From positions 558,001 to 622,000 of the forward strand of contig NZ_JBITDV010000004.1 in NCBI RefSeq assembly GCF_044454545.1: a DNA stretch of 64,000 nt, in the 5' to 3' direction. This DNA comes from Cryptosporangium sp044454545. Lineage in GTDB: Bacteria > Actinomycetota > Actinomycetes > Mycobacteriales > Cryptosporangiaceae. The notes beneath the pieces are model-generated. The model saw nothing but the letters and a program-made list of their open reading frames with translations. It did not search any database and was not told where the DNA came from. The position numbers were made by a program, and so were the translations under genes. Within the stretch, counting starts at the first letter, position 1, and the number at the start of each line of letters is the position of its first letter. Positions 15,295 to 23,157 of this stretch are shown here, in pieces.

Positions 15295-16743
15295 TCAGCG
15301 CGCGGTGCGGGCGGGCTCGGCCGGGGCCTTCTTGGCCGACTTCTCGGCGGGCTTCTCGGTGAGCTTCTCCGGGGGTCCGCCGGCGGTGGCCACGGCCTCG
15401 ACGACGGTCTTCGCCGCGGGCGGCGTCGGCGTCGCGAACAGCTCGAAGCTGGCGCGCGGGTCGTGCAGCTGGCCCAGCGCCACGACCTCGCGGCGGAGGA
15501 ACAGCGCGAGCGTCCAGTCGGAGATGACCCGGACCTTGCGGTTGAAGGTGGGGACCCGGCTCACGTGGTACGACCGGTGCATCAGCCAGGCGATGAAGCC
15601 CTTGGTCTTGATGCCGTAGGTCTGCGCCACACCCTTGTACAGACCCAGGCTCGCCACCGACCCGACGTGCTTGTGCTCGTAGTTCACCGGCTGGCCGCCG
15701 TTGAGCATGATCGCGATGTTCTTGCCCAGCCGCTTGGCCTGGCGGACGGCGTGCTGCGCGCTCGGCGAGCAGGTGGCGTCCGGGGTCTCCGACGTCAGGT
15801 CGGGCACCGAGGCGCAGTCACCGGCGCTCCAGGCGCCCTCGACGACGTTGCCCTCGGGGTCGACGACCTGCAGCGTGGGCAGGCAGGTCACGCGACCGCG
15901 GTCGTCGAGCGGGAGGTCGGTGTTGGCGAGCATCGGGTGCGCCTTCACGCCGGCGGTCCACACCACGGTGCGGGCGTCGAACTCCTCGCCGTCGGAGAGC
16001 ACGACGTGCCCGTCGACGCACGACTCCAGCCGAGTGTTCAGCCGGATGTCGATGCCGCGGTCGAGCAGTCGCTGCACGGTGTACGCACCCATCTCCGGGC
16101 CGACCTCGGGCAGGATCCGCTGGCTGGCCTCGACCAGCACGAACCGGATGTCGGACTGGTTGAGCGTCCGGTAGTACTTCACCGCGTCGCGGACCATGTC
16201 TTCGAGCTCGGCCAGCGCCTCGATGCCGGCGTAGCCACCGCCCACGAACACGAACGTGGTCGCGGCCTGGCGCAGCTCGGAATCGTTTGTGCTGTCGGCG
16301 GCGTCGAGCTCACCCAGCACCTGGTTGCGCAGGTAGATGGCCTCGCCGACGGTCTTGAAGCCGACCGCGGTTTCCTTCAGGCCGGGAATCGGCAGGGTCC
16401 GCGACACCGAACCGGGCGCGAGAACGATGTGGTCGTAGGTCAACTCGTACGGCTGGCCCATCACCGGGACGATGTTCACGGTCCGCCGGGCGTGGTCCAC
16501 GCTCTCGACGTAACCGGTGATGACGTGGGCGCCCCGGAGTGTCTTGCGCAGCGGCGCGACGACGTGACGGGGCTCCAGGTTGCCGGCGGCTGCCTCCGGC
16601 AGGAATGGCTGGTAGGTCATGTGCGGCTGCGGGTCGACGACGGTGATGCGGGCCCGCTTCGCCTTACGCTGCAGCTCCAACGCCGTGTACATACCGACGT
16701 ACCCACCACCGACGACGAGGATGTGCGGTCGATCCGCGCTCAT
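15295..16743 (-). CDS. ndh: Type II NADH dehydrogenase (NDH-2)
   Basis: This 482-residue flavoprotein passes electrons from NADH to quinone at the membrane without pumping protons. The N-terminal FAD motif ILVVGGGYVGMYTALEL (residues 8-24) and the second dinucleotide motif FVFVGGGYAGIEALAELEDM are clear. TWTAGVKAHPM-type and GDCASVP-type motifs (VWTAGVKAHP; AGDCASVPDL) match the family. The C-terminal amphipathic part is followed by a Lys/Ala/Pro-rich tail (about the last 35 residues) longer than usual. ATG 16743 is chosen over the upstream frame because homology starts there. The 240 bp upstream (16744-16982) should carry the promoter; no Rex site is evident. Confidence 0.92.
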   Translation of the reverse strand: MSADRPHILVVGGGYVGMYTALELQRKAKRARITVVDPQPHMTYQPFLPEAAAGNLEPRHVVAPLRKTLRGAHVITGYVESVDHARRTVNIVPVMGQPYELTYDHIVLAPGSVSRTLPIPGLKETAVGFKTVGEAIYLRNQVLGELDAADSTNDSELRQAATTFVFVGGGYAGIEALAELEDMVRDAVKYYRTLNQSDIRFVLVEASQRILPEVGPEMGAYTVQRLLDRGIDIRLNTRLESCVDGHVVLSDGEEFDARTVVWTAGVKAHPMLANTDLPLDDRGRVTCLPTLQVVDPEGNVVEGAWSAGDCASVPDLTSETPDATCSPSAQHAVRQAKRLGKNIAIMLNGGQPVNYEHKHVGSVASLGLYKGVAQTYGIKTKGFIAWLMHRSYHVSRVPTFNRKVRVISDWTLALFLRREVVALGQLHDPRASFELFATPTPPAAKTVVEAVATAGGPPEKLTEKPAEKSAKKAPAEPARTAR

Positions 16744-16982
16744 GCCTCTCTCTACCTTCCGCGCTTGCGGCGGCACCTGGTGCGGTGCCGTCAGGATTTC
16801 CTGGAGGACCCGCTCTGGTCCCTGAAAAGCGTAACCACGCTTTCTTGAACGATTCGTTGCGCGGTCGTCGGATGCGACCGCCGACACATCTTCGGCTACC
16901 CGCAACGGGACAAATCGATGCGGTCGAGGTCCCCAGTTAACAGTCTTGACCGTGTGTCACGCGTCCAAACCGGTCTTGCTTC

Positions 16983-17750
16983 TCACACCTGTGTCAATGC
17001 TTTGGCCTGGGCGAATATTCCATCGAGCATAGGTGCGGTGAGGACGCCCGTGAAGGTGTTCTGCTGGCTCACGTGATAGCACCCGAGTAGAGAAATGTCC
17101 GTTCCGGGCACCGCGGCGAGGGCTCCGTGGCCGAAACGGGGCCGCGGTCGCGGGGCGGTGCCGCCGAGTGCCCCGACGATCGGCCAGAACGCCGTCCAGG
17201 CGAACGCGCCGAGCGCGACGATCACCTTGAGCGTGGGTGCGAGCAACTCGAGTTCGCGGACCAGCCAGGGCGCGCAGGTGTCTCGCTCGGACGGCGTCGG
17301 CTTGTTGGCGGGCGGGGCGCACCGCACCGCGGCAGCGATCCGGACGTCGGTCAGTTCCAGGCCGTCGTCGACGTCGACGGAGGTGGGCTGGTTGGCCAGC
17401 CCGGCGCGGTGGAGCGCCGCGAAGAGCCAGTCGCCGGACCGGTCACCGGTGAAGACGCGCCCGGTGCGGTTGGCGCCGTGGGCGGCCGGGGCCAGGCCGA
17501 GGACCAGGATGCGGGCGTCCGCCGGGCCGAAGCCCGGTGCCGGGCGGCCCCAGTAGGTCTGGTCCGCGAACGCGGCCCGCTTCTCGGTCGCGACCTGCTC
17601 CCGCCACGCCACCAGCCGAGGACACGCCCGGCAGTGCGCCACCCCCGCGTCGAGCTCAGCCAGGTCAGCGGCAGCGGCGGCGAGCTTCCGCACGCCGGCC
17701 GCGGTCGCAGCGACGGGCGCGTCAGCGCCGAGGTACGCGGGACGTCCCAT
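16983..17750 (-). CDS. udgB: Uracil-DNA glycosylase, family 5 (UdgB)
   Basis: This 255-residue base-excision repair enzyme removes uracil, and in this family also hypoxanthine and some damaged bases, from DNA. Motif 1 GLAPAAHGANRTGRVFTGD and motif 2 CYHVSQQNTFTG are characteristic of family 5. Four cysteines suit the family Fe-S cluster: CRACPRL near residue 45, and two more in VRCAPPANK and ERDTCAPW. Start ATG 17750 is where the family begins; the longer frame reaches into low-complexity DNA. Gene order with the dienelactone-hydrolase-like gene shows no operon, since 640 bp separate them. Confidence 0.92.
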   Translation of the reverse strand: MGRPAYLGADAPVAATAAGVRKLAAAAADLAELDAGVAHCRACPRLVAWREQVATEKRAAFADQTYWGRPAPGFGPADARILVLGLAPAAHGANRTGRVFTGDRSGDWLFAALHRAGLANQPTSVDVDDGLELTDVRIAAAVRCAPPANKPTPSERDTCAPWLVRELELLAPTLKVIVALGAFAWTAFWPIVGALGGTAPRPRPRFGHGALAAVPGTDISLLGCYHVSQQNTFTGVLTAPMLDGIFAQAKALTQV

Positions 17751-18390
17751 CCCCCCATTCTCGCGGACGCCAACCCCCCGCCCCCGCGGCACGTCCCCCG
17801 CGAAGCCCGCGGCGCGGAACGCGGGGATGCGAAGCGCACGGCGCGGGGAGGGGAGCGCGGGGGGCGCGGCGCGGAGCGCAGAGAGCGCAGGGACGCAGAG
17901 AGCACAGGGACGCCGCGCGGACCAAGCGGCGCGGAACGAGCAGGCCGGGAGCGGGGCGCGGAGCACGGCTGGGGCGGCGAGCGCGGCGGTCCGAGCCCGG
18001 GAAGGCGGGACGCGGGAGGGCGCGGCACGGGGGCAGACGCGGCACGCGGAGCGTGGGAGCGCGGCCGGGAACGCGGCGGGAGGCGCGGCCCGCGGTGCAC
18101 GGCGACCGGAGCCCGGGTGGGGAGTAGGGCGACGCGAGGCGCGGCCAGCAGCGGGCCGAGCCCGGGACGCAGGACGCCGGGGCGCCGGGGCGTGAGAGCG
18201 CGGCGCGCAGCAGGGAGCGAATCCGCCCGGAGCGCGAAGCCCTGCCCGCCCAGAGCACGGGCGCCGCGCCCCCCGCCCCCGCCACCCGGCGCGCTGACCT
18301 GGGCCTGCTCGAAGCCGGGAACAGGCGAGCGCGCCGGCGTCGGTCAGGGGGCCGTCGCCAGGAGGCGCGCCCGCCTCTCACCCGTCGGTC
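17751..18390. other. Gene-free low-complexity GC/purine-rich spacer
   Basis: This 640-bp stretch between two minus-strand genes has no credible gene. On the plus strand it is dominated by G, A and C in degenerate repeats such as GCGCGGAGCGCAG and GCGGAACGCGG. One clear tandem pair, CGCAGAGAGCRCAGGGA, occupies 17877-17893 and 17894-17910. Several long frames are open through it only because of the extreme composition. It must include the promoter of the uracil-DNA glycosylase gene at its left end. Confidence 0.75.
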
Positions 18391-19095
18391 TCAGTGCGCC
18401 ACCCGCCGGAAGAGTTCCAAGCTCCGTGCCCAGGCCGTCACAGCGGCGTGGTGGTCGTACGAGTCGGGCCGGTCGTCGTTGTAGAAGCCGCGCTTCGTGC
18501 CTGGGTACTCGTAGATCGTGAACTCACCCCCGGCCTCCTCGACCGCCTTCCGAGCGAGCGCGAGCTCCGGGCCGGTGGTCGCCGCGTCCTCGTCGGCCGC
18601 GTGCACGATCGCGGCCTTGCCGCCCAACGCGCTCCAGTCCGGCGTCTTCGGCTGCCACGGCACGAGCGGATAGAACGCCGCGGCCGACGCCACGTCGTCA
18701 GTCAGGCTCGCCGCCCAGAGGGCCAGCGAACCGCCGAGACCGAAGCCCATCACGCCGATCGGAGCGCCAACGATGCCGGCGAGGTAGCGCGCGGCGCCGG
18801 TCAGGTCACCGGCCGCCCGCTCGGCCGGCAGCGCGGCGGCGAGCTTCTGGGCCTCGTCGGTCTCGACGGCCATCTCGCCCCGGTACACGTCCGGCGCGAG
18901 CACGACGAAACCCTCTTCGGCCAGCCGGTCGGCCACCGACCGGATCTGTCCACCCAGGCCCCACCACGCGGGGAGGACGAGAATGCCCGGCGCGCCGCTT
19001 TCGGACGGCTCGGCCAGATAGCCCTCCGAAGTACCGCCATCTACTGGAAAGACCACGTTCGCACCCACGGCAGGCTCCCTTTGGTAGGCAGTCAC
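18391..19095 (-). CDS. Dienelactone-hydrolase-like protein lacking the usual catalytic residues
   Basis: This 234-residue alpha/beta-hydrolase belongs to the dienelactone hydrolase family by length and motifs: VLPAWWGLGGQIRSVADRLA, VVLAPDVYRG, then VMGFGLGG and YPGTKRGFYND. In active members the nucleophile elbow reads GxCxGG or GxSxGG. Here it is GFGLGG, with glycine in place of the Cys/Ser. The usual catalytic His in GHAFFND-like sequence is replaced by Arg in KRGFYND. The Asp in HAADED remains. The protein may bind rather than hydrolyse its ligand, or use another mechanism. The GTG start is at 19095. Confidence 0.85.
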   Translation of the reverse strand: MTAYQREPAVGANVVFPVDGGTSEGYLAEPSESGAPGILVLPAWWGLGGQIRSVADRLAEEGFVVLAPDVYRGEMAVETDEAQKLAAALPAERAAGDLTGAARYLAGIVGAPIGVMGFGLGGSLALWAASLTDDVASAAAFYPLVPWQPKTPDWSALGGKAAIVHAADEDAATTGPELALARKAVEEAGGEFTIYEYPGTKRGFYNDDRPDSYDHHAAVTAWARSLELFRRVAH

Positions 19096-19238
19096 CCAAT
19101 CACGGGAGTGGACCGCGTGGAGGCGGTGGCGCGCTAGGTCACATTCGACATCAACCCACCTGAATCGATGCGGAGGGGAAAGTCAGGCTTCCGACTCCCC
19201 ATTCCGCCCGGGTCGGCGCGACCGGATAACGTGCGCGC

Positions 19239-19661
19239 ATGAGCACTCTGTTGGCCGGCCTGCTCGCCGCCCCGGGTCTGTACCGGGGTCGGGGCGACGG
19301 CGCCGAGTCCGGGCCGTTCCTGGCCCGGCTGGTGGTGACGCCGGTGGTCTCGGCCCGCGGGGTGATCATCGACTACGAGGCCACTTCGGACCGCCGCGGC
19401 CTGCACCACGTCGAGCACTCGATCCTGACGACGAGCCAGGACGGCCGGCAGGCGCTGCACGTCTGCTGCACGGAGCTGCCCGGCGTGGTGACGTTCAACG
19501 AGAGCAAGCCGGGCATCTTCACCGCCTACGACGGGGGCCTCACCGCCCGCATCGTGATCACCGCACCGCAGCCGGGGGCGCTGACCTACTCCTGGTGGTG
19601 GACCCGCGACGAGGGCGAACCCAAGGAACAGTTCCGGGCGGACGTGCGCCGCACCGGCTAG
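19239..19661 (+). CDS. Hypothetical protein, 140 residues
   Basis: A small soluble protein with no signal peptide or membrane helix; I do not recognise the family. Predicted beta-rich pattern: LVVTPVVSARGVIIDYEA, HVEHSILTT, VCCTELPGVVTF, ARIVITAPQPGALTYSWWW. This suggests a lipocalin- or fatty-acid-binding-like barrel, but that is inference from the strand spacing. ATG 19239 lies 144 bp from the divergent dienelactone-hydrolase-like gene. Codon use is like the neighbours, so it is probably real. Confidence 0.7.
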   Translation: MSTLLAGLLAAPGLYRGRGDGAESGPFLARLVVTPVVSARGVIIDYEATSDRRGLHHVEHSILTTSQDGRQALHVCCTELPGVVTFNESKPGIFTAYDGGLTARIVITAPQPGALTYSWWWTRDEGEPKEQFRADVRRTG

Positions 19662-19689
19662 TAGAGCGCGCACGGTGCCGGCCCGCGGA

Positions 19690-20607
19690 CTAGAGCATCG
19701 ACCAGGCGATCCCGTCGAGGATGTCGTGCTCGCTCGCGACGACCGAGCCGGCGCCGACCTCGTCCATCAGGGTCTTCAGCACCAGCGCGCCCGCTCCGAT
19801 CACGTCCACCCGCCCGGGATGCATCACCGGGTAGGCGGCCCGCTCCTCCCGGGTCTGGGCGAGTAGCCGGGCGGTCACCTCCGCGACCTGGTCGCGGGTG
19901 ATCCGGGCGTGGTGGATCGCCTCCGGGTCGTACTCGGTCAAGCCCAGGGCCAACGCGGTCACGGTGGTGACCGAACCCGCCAGGCCGACCAGCGTCCGGG
20001 CCCGCTCCACCGGGACGGTCTCGCGGGCCAGCGACACCGCCGCGACGATGTCCTTCTCGGTAGCGGCGATCTCGTCCGCGGTCGGCGGGTCGCTGTGCAG
20101 GTGACGTTCGGTGAGCCGGACGCAACCGATGTTTACGGAGCGGGCCGCGTCCACCTCGCGCGAGCCGAGGACGAACTCGGTCGATCCGCCGCCGATGTCG
20201 ACCACCAGGTACGGCGGTTCACCGCTGGCCAGCCCCCGGACGGCGCCGTCGAACGAGAGCCTGGCCTCCTCGTCGCCGGAGATCACTTCGGGCGCGGCGC
20301 CGAGCGTCTCGAGCACCATCGCGCGGAAGTCGTCCGCATTGGACGCGTCGCGGCTGGCGCTGGTGGCGACCATGCGCACCCGTTCGGCACCGAGGTCACG
20401 GATCCGGCCCGCGTACTCCGCCAGCGCGACCCGCGTCCGTTCGATCGCCTCCGGCGCGAGACGGCCGGTCTGGTCGACGCCCTGCCCGAGGCGGACGATC
20501 GTCATCTCGCGCACGACGTCCACCAAGGCGTTGGCCGTGAGGTCAGCCACCAGCAGACGGATGGAGTTCGTGCCGCAGTCGATCGCGGCGACCCTCAGTG
20601 GTCGCAC
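19690..20607 (-). CDS. ppx: Exopolyphosphatase / GppA-type phosphatase
   Basis: This 305-residue ASKHA-fold phosphatase hydrolyses polyphosphate or pppGpp. AAIDCGTNSIRLLVADL (phosphate 1), VATSASRDASN, GDEEARLSFDGAV and VVDIGGGSTEFVLG (phosphate 2) are all present, and ETVPVERARTLVGLAGSVTT completes the active site. It is the short, N-terminal-domain-only form usual in actinobacteria (compare Ppx2, Rv1026). GTG 20607 overlaps the DUF501 gene by 13 bp. It is last in the eno-ftsB-DUF501-ppx run, the order known in mycobacteria. Confidence 0.93.
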   Translation of the reverse strand: MRPLRVAAIDCGTNSIRLLVADLTANALVDVVREMTIVRLGQGVDQTGRLAPEAIERTRVALAEYAGRIRDLGAERVRMVATSASRDASNADDFRAMVLETLGAAPEVISGDEEARLSFDGAVRGLASGEPPYLVVDIGGGSTEFVLGSREVDAARSVNIGCVRLTERHLHSDPPTADEIAATEKDIVAAVSLARETVPVERARTLVGLAGSVTTVTALALGLTEYDPEAIHHARITRDQVAEVTARLLAQTREERAAYPVMHPGRVDVIGAGALVLKTLMDEVGAGSVVASEHDILDGIAWSML

Positions 20608-21095
20608 GGATCCGCCCCGCACGGGTTGCGTTCCCACCAGGCGCCGACCGCCTCGATCGCCTCGTCACCCAGGGGATTGACGCCGGGACCCGCGGCCAGC
20701 GCGTGCCCGGCCAGCGCGTGCAGGCACTTCACCCGGGTCGGCATGCCACCGGCGCTGACGCCGTCGATCTCCGGCACCTCACCGAGCTCGCGGCGACGCT
20801 CCAGGTAGTCCTGGTGCGCGGCCCGGTACCGCTCGGCGAGCTCCTGGTCTTCCTCGAGGCGCGACGACATGTCCCGCATCAGCCCGCCGGACTCCTCGGT
20901 GGACAGACGGGCGGCCAGGCGTGGGCAGGTCAGGTAGAACGTCGTCGGGAACGGGGTCCCGTCGGGGAGCCGGGGCGCGGTCTCGACGACGTCGGGCGCG
21001 CCGCACGGGCAGCGGTGCGCGACGCCGACGGCACCGCGCGGCACCCGGCCGAGCTGGACGGCGACGGTCTGCTCGTCGGCAGCGGCCAGGGTCAC
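20595..21095 (-). CDS. DUF501 family protein
   Basis: This 166-residue protein is the conserved actinobacterial DUF501 member found between the divIC-like gene and ppx (Rv1025 position). It has GRVPRGAVGVAHRCPCGAPDVVET and FPTTFYLTCPRL near the start and GMPTRVKCLHALAGHALAAG near the end. Several conserved Cys and His could bind a metal. The function is unknown. The GTG start at 21095 overlaps the upstream stop (GTGA), and its own end overlaps ppx, so expression is tightly linked. Confidence 0.92.
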   Translation of the reverse strand: MTLAAADEQTVAVQLGRVPRGAVGVAHRCPCGAPDVVETAPRLPDGTPFPTTFYLTCPRLAARLSTEESGGLMRDMSSRLEEDQELAERYRAAHQDYLERRRELGEVPEIDGVSAGGMPTRVKCLHALAGHALAAGPGVNPLGDEAIEAVGAWWERNPCGADPCDH

Positions 21096-21796
21096 GGCTG
21101 ATCGGCCGCCTCGACGCTGTCCCACATCCGCCCGTACCAGGAGCGCGGGTCGTTGACCGGCGAGCCGCTGGAGGGGGTGGAATCCGGCGTCCGGGTCTCA
21201 CCGGCCCGCGTCGGGTCCTGCACGATGTACCGCTTCTCTCCCGGCTGGACGAGTTGCAAGCGCGAACTCGCCTGGCCGCGTACGTACTCGGGGTCGTTCC
21301 AGGCATCGAGCTCGGACCGCAGCGCACCGATCCGCTCGGACTGACGGGCCTGCGCGCGCTCGGCCTCGGCGATCTGGGAGCGCTGCGCGAGGTACTGCTG
21401 CACCGGGTAGGCCAGCGTGAGCACCAGCACCGCGAACAGGATCGCGAGCACGGCCGCGCGTCCGGTGAAGCGGCCCTCGCCGCGGCGGACGAACCGCCGT
21501 CCGTCGAGCATCGCGGTGGCGGAGGCCGACGTGCGGCGGACGCCGGGGCGGCGGCCTTCGCGGCTACCGGCGCCGGGACTCCGGCCCGCGCCGCGCCGCT
21601 GAGCGGGCAGCGACGAGACCGGGTAGTCGCGCTGCTTGCCCGGCACCCGCCCGGTGACCCGGCCACCGTGAGGGCTGGTGGTGCGGCCAGACGCGGCCCG
21701 CGCCGCACCCCGGGCGGCCGACGACGTCGACGGGCGGCGGTTTCCCCCGGCCCGGGACGGTCGCTGGCCGCTCGGAGTGCGGCGCGGACCAGCCAT
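21092..21796 (-). CDS. FtsB/DivIC-family septum formation protein
   Basis: This 234-residue bitopic division protein has a cytoplasmic Arg/Ser/Gly-rich tail (residues 1-110) and one membrane helix (AAVLAILFAVLVLTLAYPV, about 114-132). An extracellular coiled coil follows (QQYLAQRSQIAEAERAQARQ through about 180), then WNDPEYVRGQASSRLQLVQPGEKRYIV, the family hallmark. It should join FtsL and FtsQ at the divisome. The long basic N-terminal tail is typical of actinobacteria. It overlaps the eno stop by one base (TGATG) and DUF501 by GTGA. Confidence 0.92.
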   Translation of the reverse strand: MAGPRRTPSGQRPSRAGGNRRPSTSSAARGAARAASGRTTSPHGGRVTGRVPGKQRDYPVSSLPAQRRGAGRSPGAGSREGRRPGVRRTSASATAMLDGRRFVRRGEGRFTGRAAVLAILFAVLVLTLAYPVQQYLAQRSQIAEAERAQARQSERIGALRSELDAWNDPEYVRGQASSRLQLVQPGEKRYIVQDPTRAGETRTPDSTPSSGSPVNDPRSWYGRMWDSVEAADQP

Positions 21797-23073
21797 CAGA
21801 CCGAGTAGCGCGGGAAGGCCCGCGCGCCGGCGTAGACCGCCGCGTCGTCCAGCTCCTCTTCGATGCGGAGCAGCTGGTTGTACTTGGCGATGCGCTCCGA
21901 GCGGGCCGGGGCGCCGGTCTTGATCTGGCCGCAGTCGGTCGCGACGGCCAGGTCGGCGATCGTGGTGTCTTCGGTCTCGCCCGAACGGTGGCTCATCATG
22001 CAGGTGAAGCTCGCGCGGTGCGCCATCGAGACCGCGTCGAACGTCTCGGTGAGCGTGCCGATCTGGTTGACCTTCACCAGCAGCGAGTTCGCGGCCTTCT
22101 CGGCGACACCGCGGGCCAGCCGCTCCGGGTTGGTGACGAACAGGTCGTCGCCGACCAGCTGGACGCGCTGCCCCAGCGTCGTCGTGAGGTTCTTCCAGCC
22201 GTCCCAGTCGTCCTCGGACAGGCCGTCCTCGATCGAGACGATCGGGTAGGCGTCGACCAGCTCGGTGTAGTAGTCGGCCATCTCGGCCGACGACTTCTTC
22301 TGGCCCTCGAACGTGTAGACGCCGTCGCTGAACAGCTCGGTCGCCGCGACGTCGAGCGCGAGCACGATGTCGGAGCCGAGCCGGTAGCCGGCCTTGTCGA
22401 TCGCGGTGGCGATCAGGTCGAGCGCGGCGCGGTTGCTGGAGAGGCTCGGCGCGAACCCGCCCTCGTCACCGAGGCCGGTCGAGAGACCCTGCGCCTTCAG
22501 GACGCTCTTCAGCGCGTGGTACGTCTCGGCACCCCAGCGCAGCGCCTCCTTGAAGGAGCCGGCGCCGATCGGCGCGATCATGAACTCCTGGATGTCGACG
22601 TTCGAGTCGGCGTGGGCGCCACCGTTCAGGATGTTCAGCATCGGGACCGGCAGCGTGTGCGCGTTCGGGCCGCCGAGGTAGCGGAACAGCGGCAGCGACG
22701 CCGAGTCGGCGGCGGCCTTCGCGACCGCCAGCGAGACGCCGAGGATCGCGTTGGCGCCCAGGCGGCCCTTGTTGTCGGTGCCGTCCAGGTCGATCATCGC
22801 CTGGTCGACCAGGCGCTGCTCGGTGGCGTCGTAGCCGAGCAGCTCGGGGCCGATCTCGTCTTCGACGGCCTGGACCGCCTTCTCGACACCCTTACCGAGG
22901 TAGCGGGTGCCGCCGTCGCGGAGCTCGACGGCTTCGTAGGCGCCGGTGGAGGCGCCGCTCGGGACGGCCGCGCGGGCGACCGTGTCGTCGTCGAGGATGA
23001 CCTCTACCTCGACGGTGGGGTTACCACGCGAGTCGAGAATCTCTCGGGCGGCGACGGCCTCGATCGTGGCCAC
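21796..23073 (-). CDS. eno: Enolase
   Basis: This 425-residue glycolytic enzyme converts 2-phosphoglycerate to phosphoenolpyruvate. The N-terminus (REILDSRGNPTVEVEV), metal and catalytic residues in GLGDEGGFAPSL and SIEDGLSEDDWDGW, the catalytic Lys in NSLLVKVNQIGTLTET, and SHRSGETEDTTIADLAVA are all present. The GTG start has a good ribosome site, AGGAG eight bases upstream. Enolase leads the overlapping run eno-ftsB-DUF501-ppx. Its product feeds the PEP carboxylase encoded at 50.1 kb. Confidence 0.98.
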   Translation of the reverse strand: MATIEAVAAREILDSRGNPTVEVEVILDDDTVARAAVPSGASTGAYEAVELRDGGTRYLGKGVEKAVQAVEDEIGPELLGYDATEQRLVDQAMIDLDGTDNKGRLGANAILGVSLAVAKAAADSASLPLFRYLGGPNAHTLPVPMLNILNGGAHADSNVDIQEFMIAPIGAGSFKEALRWGAETYHALKSVLKAQGLSTGLGDEGGFAPSLSSNRAALDLIATAIDKAGYRLGSDIVLALDVAATELFSDGVYTFEGQKKSSAEMADYYTELVDAYPIVSIEDGLSEDDWDGWKNLTTTLGQRVQLVGDDLFVTNPERLARGVAEKAANSLLVKVNQIGTLTETFDAVSMAHRASFTCMMSHRSGETEDTTIADLAVATDCGQIKTGAPARSERIAKYNQLLRIEEELDDAAVYAGARAFPRYSV

Positions 23074-23157
23074 GTATATCGCTCCTCAGGTCGGGGCGTC
23101 GTTTTCGTCAAAAGCGTAGTCGCGCCCCGCTGCGCGTACGCACCGGCCCGCCGGGGG

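Noticed and set aside
16744..16982. A Rex-type operator upstream of the NADH dehydrogenase gene
   Set aside because: The sequence TTGACCGTGTGTCACG is only a loose resemblance and lacks the TGTGAA-N-TTCACA symmetry.
17127..18521. Open frames through the 17.7-18.4 kb spacer
   Set aside because: They exist only because the tract is almost free of T on the plus strand; composition is unlike any protein of the window.
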